Origin: Parachlamydiaceae bacterium
GTDB taxonomy: Bacteria; Chlamydiota; Chlamydiia; Chlamydiales; Parachlamydiaceae
DNA length: 64,000 nucleotides
Assembly: GCA_030147755.1 (NCBI GenBank)
Contig: JASBUW010000069.1
Span: 1-64,000 of the forward strand
Direction: 5' to 3'
Positions 32,863-40,322 of this stretch are shown piece after piece. A program made the translations under genes and the position numbers. The notes under the pieces were generated by a model, which had not been told where the DNA came from, ran no database searches, and saw nothing but the letters and a program-made list of their open reading frames with translations. How positions within the stretch are numbered: the stretch's first letter is position 1; each line of letters opens with the position of its first letter.

Positions 32863-33756
32863 ATGGATTTTATAGATGGATTAAACGACTTGGCAGTAGC
32901 TGCTTATGAAGGAGCAAGTAAAGTAGGAGCTGTTGTTAAAAAAGGTGCGTATATAGCGGGCAGAGAAGTGAGCTATATCGCGCATGATTTGTATAGCATA
33001 GATGGATTGGAAAAATGGACGAAGGCATTTATCTCTGAATTGCGTTTTTTATCTCGTTTTGATGCTATTTCAAATTTATTTGCAGAGTGTCTGAAAACAA
33101 TAGAAGCGCAAAGAGATATCTATTATGCGACTCTCTTTTTGGGATCCATGAGAGATTGTATTAAACGAATAGATACAAAGCACGCAGATGGACGCATTAC
33201 GACACAATATCAGCTTCAATTTCCTAGAAGAGATGATAATCCAGATAAATATGATTATGCAAAATTTTTGAGTGGAATTGGTAATTTCTGTGAATTGGGT
33301 AAATTTTTCCAAAAGCAAAAAATTGCTAATTTTCAATTTTTCACAAATTTGGCTAATCAATATGGTGCTGTAAAAGTTCACGGTCATCGTTTAGAAGATC
33401 TCCCTGTGGTATGCACCTTGTTTGATAAACCTAAAGATTTCTTCGTCTTTATTGCTTCAGGTATAAATGCAACAGGGGAATTCTGCAAAATTCTTCAATT
33501 CTTTCAAGTAAACAAAAAATGGACATTCCATTTAGCAGTCATATGGAAAAATTTCGATGCTGTCATTCTATGTAAATTTGTAGGTAATATAGGCAAAATG
33601 GGGTTAATTGGGTTTGGTCCTTATTATAGCCATAAAATGTGGTTTGGTGTGATGGACTTGGCCGCTCAGCATGCAAGCCTCCTGGCTTACCTTATTAAAA
33701 TGCATAAGGGACGACAAAATCGCTTTGAACATCCACAAGCGGCTGCTGCAGCTTAA
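32863..33756 (+). CDS. Unknown helical protein, paralogue C
   Basis: The 297-aa protein begins with small-residue repeats (YEGASKVGAVVKKGAYIAG). A helix rich in Leu/Phe/Arg follows (ISELRFLSRFDAISNLFAEC), and a hydrophobic C-terminal third ends in AAAAA. Its layout (helical start, central soluble stretch, several C-terminal amphipathic helices) matches paralogue B, but identity is low by eye. GTGAGGA precedes the ATG. A strong terminator lies 10 nt after the stop, so B and C appear to form a two-gene unit. Function unknown. Confidence 0.75.
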   Translation: MDFIDGLNDLAVAAYEGASKVGAVVKKGAYIAGREVSYIAHDLYSIDGLEKWTKAFISELRFLSRFDAISNLFAECLKTIEAQRDIYYATLFLGSMRDCIKRIDTKHADGRITTQYQLQFPRRDDNPDKYDYAKFLSGIGNFCELGKFFQKQKIANFQFFTNLANQYGAVKVHGHRLEDLPVVCTLFDKPKDFFVFIASGINATGEFCKILQFFQVNKKWTFHLAVIWKNFDAVILCKFVGNIGKMGLIGFGPYYSHKMWFGVMDLAAQHASLLAYLIKMHKGRQNRFEHPQAAAAA

Positions 33757-33766
33757 TCATGATTGC

Positions 33767-33793
33767 AAAAGCCAAGCCTTGCGCTTGGCTTTT
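33767..33793 (+). terminator. Rho-independent terminator after paralogue C
   Basis: AAAAGCCAAGC (33767-33777) pairs with GCTTGGCTTTT (33783-33793) around CTTGC. The run of T at the 3' side completes a typical terminator. Its position, after ATG 33759 but before ATG 33816, decides the start of the next gene. Confidence 0.9.
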
Positions 33794-33815
33794 ATACACA
33801 AATACGCTTAATTAT

Positions 33816-34358
33816 ATGACCAAGAATTCCCATTTACCTGTGCATGAATGGTGTATTATTGTTCTATTTTGTCTCATCCTATTGGCATTAGCCGGATTTG
33901 CTTTAGGGCGTTCAAAAAAAGGAGAAGATCCGATTCATTCTCCTCTAGCTGAAATGCCTGTCGCGCTTTTAGAAATCAAAGTAGAGGGAGCAGTAGTTAA
34001 ACCGGGTGTTTATCGCATGCCGCTGTCAGCGTCTTTAAAAGATGTTTTGGATCAAGCTGAGTTGCTGCCATCTGCAGATCAAAGCAAATTGAAATGGAAC
34101 CGTAAACTCCGTCATGAGCAAACTATTCGCATTCCTGAAAGAACATGGATAACGATTTACATAGAAGGCGCTGTCACGCAACCGGGCTCTCTTCAAATTT
34201 TAAGTGGCACGCGTGGACAAGAATTAGCAGATCAATTAGATGTTTTACCAGAAGCCGATCTGAAAGCCTTGCGTAAAAAAAGGCAATTTTTGCAGCAAGG
34301 AGATACCATTACCATTCCTATCAAAAAGAAACGTAAATCCAATCAAAGCATGTCTTAA
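33816..34358 (+). CDS. Single-span membrane protein with two SLBB-like units
   Basis: ATG 33816 is preferred over the in-frame ATG at 33759 because a strong terminator lies between them; this gives 180 aa. One membrane helix (about 12-32, IIVLFCLILLALAGFALG) is followed by two soluble ligand-binding-beta-grasp units: VEGAVVKPGVYRMPLSASL and IEGAVTQPGSLQILSGT, each ending near an I-IP strand (IRIPERTW, ITIPIKKK). The family resembles ComEA N-terminal/SLBB domains, often in DNA uptake or polysaccharide export. No helix-hairpin-helix follows, so it is not ComEA. The topology puts the domains outside the inner membrane. Role unknown. Confidence 0.75.
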   Translation: MTKNSHLPVHEWCIIVLFCLILLALAGFALGRSKKGEDPIHSPLAEMPVALLEIKVEGAVVKPGVYRMPLSASLKDVLDQAELLPSADQSKLKWNRKLRHEQTIRIPERTWITIYIEGAVTQPGSLQILSGTRGQELADQLDVLPEADLKALRKKRQFLQQGDTITIPIKKKRKSNQSMS

Positions 34359-34364
34359 ACTATT

Positions 34365-34434
34365 TCTCTGTGCTCTCTGTGTACTCTGTGGTTTAAATAA
34401 TAAATAACCACAGAGTACACAGAGAGCACAGAGA
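34365..34434. repeat. CACAGAG-family palindrome, copy 1
   Basis: Left arm 34365-34392 and right arm 34407-34434 are perfect 28-bp inverted repeats around a 14-nt AT loop. The arms are identical to those at 52081-52149. The unit is a run of (C)TCTGTG/CACAGAG. The element lies between two convergent genes (SLBB-type and hydantoinase) and could terminate both. Confidence 0.96.
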
Positions 34435-34473
34435 GGAAATTAGAGAAGTTTATATTTGAAAAAATTCACATTT

Positions 34474-36033
34474 TTAAATGCGTTTTCTTTCTCCAGAAGC
34501 TGTCACGACAACCTTCGCCAATGCTTCCGTTGTGTAAGCAAAGGGTAAAATAGAGAGATTCGTGATACGCACATGCTGAGGATCTGCTCCTTTGGTAATA
34601 GCACATGATTTAGCTTGTTGCTTGAGTTGTTCCAACATTGTTTCTCGCTCTTTAAGAGAAACCACTTGATCAACGATTCCACATACTTCTGCAAGCCCAG
34701 CTCCATATGCATTGGCAATGGGAGCTAGCTTTGGAATCCACCCTTCTAATTGAAAATCATGCAACAAGGGTTGCAAAAGAGAAGCTCCTCCACCTACTAA
34801 AATGATAGGTAGTTCTCTTTGCCTTCCTTTTAAACGCACCAAAGATTGATAAACCTGTTGACATGCTTTTAAAGCAATCATTTTGGCTTCAACACAAGAT
34901 AGTCCAATTGCATGCTTATCAGCTTGTTCAATTTGCAACAAATCAGCAGCGACTCCTATATCCGTTAAAGTCAAATGAGGGCCTCCAAATACTTTAGATA
35001 AAGCCGTCAATTTTTTTGCGACGCTTTGAGGTCCTATTTGATATTCCTCTTGCTCTTTAAAAGTCACGTGACTTCCCCCACCCAATGCTAAAGAAATCAT
35101 GTCCGGCATCGCAAAATGTAAAGGAATGCCGCCAATCGTAGCGGCTTGCAGAGAAGAGCGTGCATAGCCTTTTTCTACGATGCCTATATCCGTAGAAGTG
35201 CCTCCCATGTCTACAACTAGCGCATCTTGCACTCCACATAAACGGACAGCCCCCATAAACGAATTCGTTGGACCTGCTCCAATCGTTTTAATGGGAAATT
35301 CCAATGCTTCTTCTAAACTTATCAAGCTGCCATTGTTTTGCGTCATCCATAAAGGAGCTTGAATATTCAACTGTTTGAGAATTTGCTGAATATTTACAAA
35401 GCCTTTTGCCATGACGTGTTTAAGAGCAGAATTCAACAGAGTGGCATTTTCTCTCTCAATGAATCCTATGCCTCCGATTTGATGAGATAAAGAATAAGGA
35501 AATGCGGGTCCTGCTAAATCTTGAATGAGATATCCTACTTCTTGTTCTAAAGTGCCATTTAAAGGGGAAAAAGCGCCTACTACACTGAATGCTTTTACAC
35601 CTTTTTCTAAAAGCCGTAAGATCGCTATTTTGACAGCTTGTTTATTAAAACGAGTAGAAGCTCTTCCATCGCATTCATAGCTTCCGTCGCACGTTTCATA
35701 GGCACTGATCACTTTTTGCTTTAAACTTATAGGCCAACTGAATCCGGGTGAAGGGAAACGTGGTTTGCCATCTAACAATCTGATCAGCCCGACGGGTAGT
35801 AAGTGTTGCTCTTCTAAAATCGCATTTGTAGCATGCGTAGTGCCGATCATGACCGCTTGAATATGAGCAGGCGGAATGTGAGTTTGCGCCAAAAGAGAAG
35901 AAATCATGGTTTGCACACCTGCTTCTAAATCAGTTGTTGTCGTGATTTTATCCCAACTTTGAATTTTGCCTTGTGAATCGAGAAGTACGCCATCTGTATG
36001 CGTCCCTCCAATATCTATTCCAATGGTATACAT
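34474..36033 (-). CDS. hyuA: Hydantoinase/oxoprolinase A family protein
   Basis: The 519-aa ATP-dependent hydantoinase A-type protein belongs to the actin-like ATPase superfamily. The phosphate-binding start GIDIGGTHTDGVLLD is at residues 4-18. A second loop, VVDMGGTSTDIGIVEKG, lies mid-chain, and a late one is ILVGGGASLL. No HyuB subunit gene is nearby. It follows the DUF917 gene with 5 bp between, and a permease lies upstream, an arrangement seen in several bacteria. It probably opens a cyclic imide or hydantoin-like nucleobase product in the cytoplasm; the substrate is not determined. Confidence 0.88.
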   Translation of the reverse strand: MYTIGIDIGGTHTDGVLLDSQGKIQSWDKITTTTDLEAGVQTMISSLLAQTHIPPAHIQAVMIGTTHATNAILEEQHLLPVGLIRLLDGKPRFPSPGFSWPISLKQKVISAYETCDGSYECDGRASTRFNKQAVKIAILRLLEKGVKAFSVVGAFSPLNGTLEQEVGYLIQDLAGPAFPYSLSHQIGGIGFIERENATLLNSALKHVMAKGFVNIQQILKQLNIQAPLWMTQNNGSLISLEEALEFPIKTIGAGPTNSFMGAVRLCGVQDALVVDMGGTSTDIGIVEKGYARSSLQAATIGGIPLHFAMPDMISLALGGGSHVTFKEQEEYQIGPQSVAKKLTALSKVFGGPHLTLTDIGVAADLLQIEQADKHAIGLSCVEAKMIALKACQQVYQSLVRLKGRQRELPIILVGGGASLLQPLLHDFQLEGWIPKLAPIANAYGAGLAEVCGIVDQVVSLKERETMLEQLKQQAKSCAITKGADPQHVRITNLSILPFAYTTEALAKVVVTASGERKRI

Positions 36034-36038
36034 AAGAT

Positions 36039-37118
36039 TTATCCTTGAGAGATGAAGGGTTGATAGTGACAGTTAAAACCAAAAGCTTGAGGTCCTACGT
36101 ATGTTAATCCTGCAGGAGTTTGCCAAATAGCAGGAGCAGGCAAAACACCTACATAGACCTGCAAACCAAAAGTCAATCTTTCGACAGGGATAGGTAATCC
36201 ACTTTCTTGATCGAATAGTGTGATGATATCAGGAGTTGTGGCTAAATAAGTATGATTGTCTCCTTCAATTGCTAAAAACTCATTTTGATAATGCACACGC
36301 CATTGTTGCTGACCTTTCTCAAGGATGACTTGTCCGCGTAAAAAAGAATCTTGTAAAGAAGCTGTGACATCTACAATCGTTCCTTCTAGTACACATTTGC
36401 CTCCCCATTGCTGAATTAAATGTGGAATGGATAATTTTCCTTGCGCCTGAGCTTCTAAATAGGTTTCACCTATGGCCAAAGCTAAAGAAATAGTTCCAGC
36501 GATGACTGTTTGTTTGGCTTGTTGTCCTGTGAGAGGATAAGTACAAACAGCTGCACTTGCTCCCATCGCCGTTGTTAAAGCTCTGAGTTGTTTTTCCATA
36601 TGCGCTCCATCTTGCGCGTATACAAGGGCATATTGATCTTGATTATCCACAATAATTGCAGGGGCGGGAGATATGCCGGCTAGTTGGCAGACGCTCATGT
36701 TCATTTCGGGAAAAGCTCGTCCAAAAGTGTCTGCATCCACGACGGGCAGGCCTAATTGTCCGGCTGCGCAAAACGGAGCAAAAGCATTGGATCCTCCAAT
36801 TTCAAAAGGCATTAAAGCGGCTACTGGTCTCTGACAAAGAGCTAATTGTTCCACAATGCAAAGAAATTCTCTGCCGCTCGGCAGTTTTTCTAAGCAAACA
36901 AGCGGAGCTCCCATATAACCAATGGGAGCTATCCAATCCTCTTCAGATAGATCGTGAACAGATATTAAAGATACAGGTCCCCATTCTTGGACATACTCTT
37001 TAGCAATGAGTAAATCATAAGCAGGATCTCCTCCTCCGCCTGATCCCAAGACATTAGCCCCAATAGCTAAAGCATCTAATTCTTTTTCGCCTATTTGTCT
37101 AACTGATGCATGATTCAT
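36039..37118 (-). CDS. DUF917 family protein (S-methyl thiohydantoin desulfurase-like)
   Basis: The 359-aa protein matches DUF917: ELDALAIGANVLGSGGGGDP near the start, IGYMGAPLVCLEKLPSG, and ALMPFEIGGSNAFAPFCAA. The family accompanies hydantoinase A and cytosine-type permeases, and some members were named S-methyl thiohydantoin desulfurases. The start overlaps the permease end by 20 bp, and hyuA follows after 5 bp, so the three form a tightly coupled unit. The substrate is inferred to be a hydantoin-like ring. Confidence 0.85.
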   Translation of the reverse strand: MNHASVRQIGEKELDALAIGANVLGSGGGGDPAYDLLIAKEYVQEWGPVSLISVHDLSEEDWIAPIGYMGAPLVCLEKLPSGREFLCIVEQLALCQRPVAALMPFEIGGSNAFAPFCAAGQLGLPVVDADTFGRAFPEMNMSVCQLAGISPAPAIIVDNQDQYALVYAQDGAHMEKQLRALTTAMGASAAVCTYPLTGQQAKQTVIAGTISLALAIGETYLEAQAQGKLSIPHLIQQWGGKCVLEGTIVDVTASLQDSFLRGQVILEKGQQQWRVHYQNEFLAIEGDNHTYLATTPDIITLFDQESGLPIPVERLTFGLQVYVGVLPAPAIWQTPAGLTYVGPQAFGFNCHYQPFISQG

Positions 37119-38376
37119 TTTTTTTCTCCTTAAATAAATGTCGAATAGTTTTTAAAAGATAGTGGGATATGTGTATCCCTATCAACATGCTCATAGCGCC
37201 TATGCCCGCATCTAAAACAGGTGCATCAGATCCAAAAGGAGAAGACCACATAAAAGCATAAAAACCGCTCATCATGCCTGCACTCCAGGCACTCCAAGCA
37301 ATGAGAGGAGGTGTCGGTAAGCCATAGCTTTCTAAGACAAATACCATCAACATGACACCTCCCATGGCTACCACCAAAATTCCAATGAGATCTAGAACTT
37401 GTGCAAATTGGGTAAGAGCAGGTGTAAAGACCAACGCCATTCCTATCAATCCTGTTAAAGCCATTGTAGTGGAAAAAGACAAGCGTTTGGATAAATTCGT
37501 TAAGCTTAAATAAGCAGAATACAGATTCACATTATTGGTGGTCCAACCTGCTAATAACATGAAAATCACTACCCATATCTTCCATATGACAGCAGAGGGA
37601 GAAGCTAAAGCTTCACTCATCGTTACAGCTTGTGTTCCATAATAGAGCCACATGCCGGCGATTTGAATGAGAGGCATGACAATTAAATAATTGGCAAGAG
37701 AAGCCCACAAAGCAGCTTTTGGATGATCGGCATGACGATAAAAACTAGGAAGGTCGATGGTAGCTGCCATAGAAGAAGCTAAAACAAGCGAGACGCCTTT
37801 ACCATCCCAAAAACTGAAAGCCTCGAGTTGAGGCAAATGCCAAGCTCCTACGGCATATACTGCATATCCAATTGTTACTAAAAGGAGGGGAATACAAAGA
37901 TTAGCCATGGACGTGAGAAAATTTAATCCCCAAAAAGCTCCTCCGATCATGAGAGCAGCTAAAATGAAACTAAAAACTTGTTTCCAAAATAGCTCTTGTA
38001 CAGCGACTTCATGTGTAAAGGTATGCACTAAATGATACACATCTTGTCCCATGCATTGCGTTTGAATGGCAAACCATCCGAGCATGGAAAGGGCTAAAAT
38101 CAAAGCAAAAAAGAGACGACCTGCTGAACCAAAATAAAAAGAGGCGTATTCAGCTGTGGTAAAGGGGCGTTTATGACTCATCCATCCTGCAATCACAGCC
38201 AAGCCAAATAACAAGAGATTTCCCCACAAAATGGCGCAGAGCATCGTTAACGGATGCCCTTGCTTGGCTAATTCATAGCCCACCAAGAGAAGGGGGAGGC
38301 AGATGGCTCCCCCGACTTGTACACTTGCAAGTTGTTTCCAACTTTGCTTTTGTAAAACAAGAGATGAATGTGACAT
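37099..38376 (-). CDS. Cytosine/NCS1-type permease
   Basis: The 425-aa integral membrane protein has about twelve hydrophobic helices (for example LLVGYELAKQGHPLTMLCA, LFFALILALSMLGWFAIQTQ, MALTGLIGMALVFTP). The layout and the gly-rich start (VQVGGAICLPLLL) fit CodB-like NCS1 carriers of nucleobases or hydantoins. It starts immediately after the stop of the upstream gene and overlaps the DUF917 start by 20 bp. It probably imports the substrate of the two downstream enzymes. Exact substrate unknown. Confidence 0.87.
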   Translation of the reverse strand: MSHSSLVLQKQSWKQLASVQVGGAICLPLLLVGYELAKQGHPLTMLCAILWGNLLLFGLAVIAGWMSHKRPFTTAEYASFYFGSAGRLFFALILALSMLGWFAIQTQCMGQDVYHLVHTFTHEVAVQELFWKQVFSFILAALMIGGAFWGLNFLTSMANLCIPLLLVTIGYAVYAVGAWHLPQLEAFSFWDGKGVSLVLASSMAATIDLPSFYRHADHPKAALWASLANYLIVMPLIQIAGMWLYYGTQAVTMSEALASPSAVIWKIWVVIFMLLAGWTTNNVNLYSAYLSLTNLSKRLSFSTTMALTGLIGMALVFTPALTQFAQVLDLIGILVVAMGGVMLMVFVLESYGLPTPPLIAWSAWSAGMMSGFYAFMWSSPFGSDAPVLDAGIGAMSMLIGIHISHYLLKTIRHLFKEKKNESCIS

Positions 38377-39831
38377 TTATCTCTCCTGAAAATGCGTTAA
38401 AAGCCATTCAGACGTTTGTTGATATAACGTTAAATCGGTAAATTGATGTTGTAGCGTATCTGCAAAAATATGTGACATAATCAAGAGGGATTGATTAGAA
38501 AAGGCACATCCTTTGGTTTGTGCTTCTTGCCTCAGGAAATCGAGTTTTTGTGCTTCATGAGTGTACTCTTCTTCTTGCAAAAGAGGAATCACTTGTGAAG
38601 GAACTTGGTTTAGAGCATCACTTGTGTATTGCTTATGTTGAGCACCATCTAATTGACAAAGATGCAAAAAGTTAAAGCTCTTCAACAGTCGATGAATATA
38701 AGCTTGAGGAGTTTCTTGTTGTACTTGATTGCCGCTTCTTTTCCCTTCTACCACGATAACAGGGCCATTGATATTCAAAGGAAAAGCGGTACTAATTTCA
38801 AAATGATTGTTTTGTGGCGTTAAATAAATGCCAACATCGAAAGGAGTTTGAGGTTCCTGATATCGATGGGCATGTAAACATTTTTTTATTTTGAGTAAAA
38901 CAGGGATTTGCTTTTGCAAACACACTTGAAACACACCTGTCAAACTATAATAATCGGGTAATTCCCATTTGCCTTCGACTTCTTTTTTGCTTAAATTCAA
39001 TACAGTGTAAATGTGTAATGAATCTAGTTTTTGCGTTTCTTGCAAAATAAATTGTACAGATAGTTCAGTCAGTTGTTTCTTAGCGAGTAAGTAAATCTCT
39101 TTTTCAATAAATCGATTATTGACTTCACCTGACTCTTTTTTGGAAGCATGGTGGCTGACTTCATGCTGGAAATACAACGTGAGTTTTTTCAACTGTGTTG
39201 TTTCTTTTCGAATAGGGCTATTTTCATCCAATGGTTGACAGCATGTAGCATCTGCGCATGTCACGTGGTCTTGAGTTTTTAAAGGATCATAAGCTTTCAC
39301 AATTGTTAACGCGTAAGCATGAATAGCATAGGCTAAAGAATGCGAAAGCGGCATATGAACACCTATGTGTTGCAAAAGGCTGTGTAGATTCATTGTACAA
39401 GAAGTTGTTTCTTGTTTCTCTTGATGATTCTTGAGAATTTGAATAATAGGTGTTAATTCTCCTTTCATATTTTTGCCTTTTTGACACCAAGACGTTACAT
39501 CGACACTTGCCTGCTTCACTAAAAGTTGTTGAGCTTTTAGTTTTTGGATGGATTGCTTTAATTCTTGTTTAAGCAGTGATTGAGGAGAGGCAAGCTCTTG
39601 TCCTATGTGGGCCAGCATGAGAGCTCTTAAATGGCAGGAGCAATCCGTGGCTAAAGAATCAAAAGCAGGAAATTCTTGTTTTTTGAGCTTTTTTAAAGCT
39701 TGAACAGCTAAACCGAATAAGCCCGTGACGGTATTTAAGACTTTCACACATTCTTTTGAAGTGCCCAGGTTAACATTTTTATCACCTGGGATTAAAATAT
39801 GAGGAAACGCATGCATTTGAAGCGCGTGCAT
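38377..39831 (-). CDS. Unknown protein leading the permease-hydantoinase operon
   Basis: I do not recognise this 484-aa protein. It has no signal peptide or membrane helix, and is largely helical with Lys/Gln-rich stretches (LLKQELKQSIQKLKAQQLLV). Cysteines and histidines are frequent in the middle (HVTCADATCCQPLDE). A beta-rich part near residue 335 reads FDVGIYLTPQNNHFEIS, then NGPVIVVEGKRSG. Its stop abuts the permease start with no gap, so it is co-transcribed with the catabolic genes. An AAGGAG site precedes the ATG. Whether it belongs functionally to the pathway or is a host-directed passenger cannot be told. Confidence 0.75.
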   Translation of the reverse strand: MHALQMHAFPHILIPGDKNVNLGTSKECVKVLNTVTGLFGLAVQALKKLKKQEFPAFDSLATDCSCHLRALMLAHIGQELASPQSLLKQELKQSIQKLKAQQLLVKQASVDVTSWCQKGKNMKGELTPIIQILKNHQEKQETTSCTMNLHSLLQHIGVHMPLSHSLAYAIHAYALTIVKAYDPLKTQDHVTCADATCCQPLDENSPIRKETTQLKKLTLYFQHEVSHHASKKESGEVNNRFIEKEIYLLAKKQLTELSVQFILQETQKLDSLHIYTVLNLSKKEVEGKWELPDYYSLTGVFQVCLQKQIPVLLKIKKCLHAHRYQEPQTPFDVGIYLTPQNNHFEISTAFPLNINGPVIVVEGKRSGNQVQQETPQAYIHRLLKSFNFLHLCQLDGAQHKQYTSDALNQVPSQVIPLLQEEEYTHEAQKLDFLRQEAQTKGCAFSNQSLLIMSHIFADTLQHQFTDLTLYQQTSEWLLTHFQER

Positions 39832-40322
39832 AATAAAACTCCTTATTATATGTTCGCAAAGCGAACGAAATCACAAATTAAAATAAATAGCTGACAGACG
39901 TCAGGGAGCCACTTCAAGTGATCAAATGAAAAAAAGATCATATGAATGGGAAATAGAAAAAAGCTGATTAAAATGATCAAAGAACATTCTAAGAGGGCTT
40001 AATTCTTAAAAAATAAAAAATGTGAAAAAAAGAAATATATTACGCGCAACGGCGACGACGAACAGACAAGAAAGAAAAACTTGAAGATGAAAAATGAACT
40101 GGTAAAGCCTGCAATAGCAGGTTAACAGTTTTTGTAAAAAATGAATTTGAAAAATGTTTCATAAATAATATCTAATGTTAAAATTAGAGGTTTAATTATA
40201 ATTATAGCAAAAAGCACAAATTTTGTCTACAAATTTATTAGAAGTATAAAAGTGCATGCAATGGCGTCAACTTTTACTTAGGAGTGACGCAGTTGATAAC
40301 TATCTGATCGCATAAGATGAGT
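39832..40322. other. Non-coding gap with small hairpins upstream of the 38377-39831 gene
   Basis: No gene was found in these 491 bp. Small inverted repeats are GTTCGC-AAA-GCGAAC (39852-39866, just upstream of the AGGAG site of the minus-strand gene), CTGAC-AGAC-GTCAG (39891-39904) and CACTTCAAGTG (39910-39920). CCTGC-AATA-GCAGG lies near 40109. They would sit in the 5' leader of the permease operon and may be regulatory, but match no riboswitch I know. The rest is AT-rich. Confidence 0.5.

Noticed and set aside
30331-33756. Resemblance of the three helical proteins to eukaryotic peroxin-11
   Set aside because: Only a general helical, amphipathic pattern is shared. I could not find a specific conserved motif, so naming them would be guesswork.
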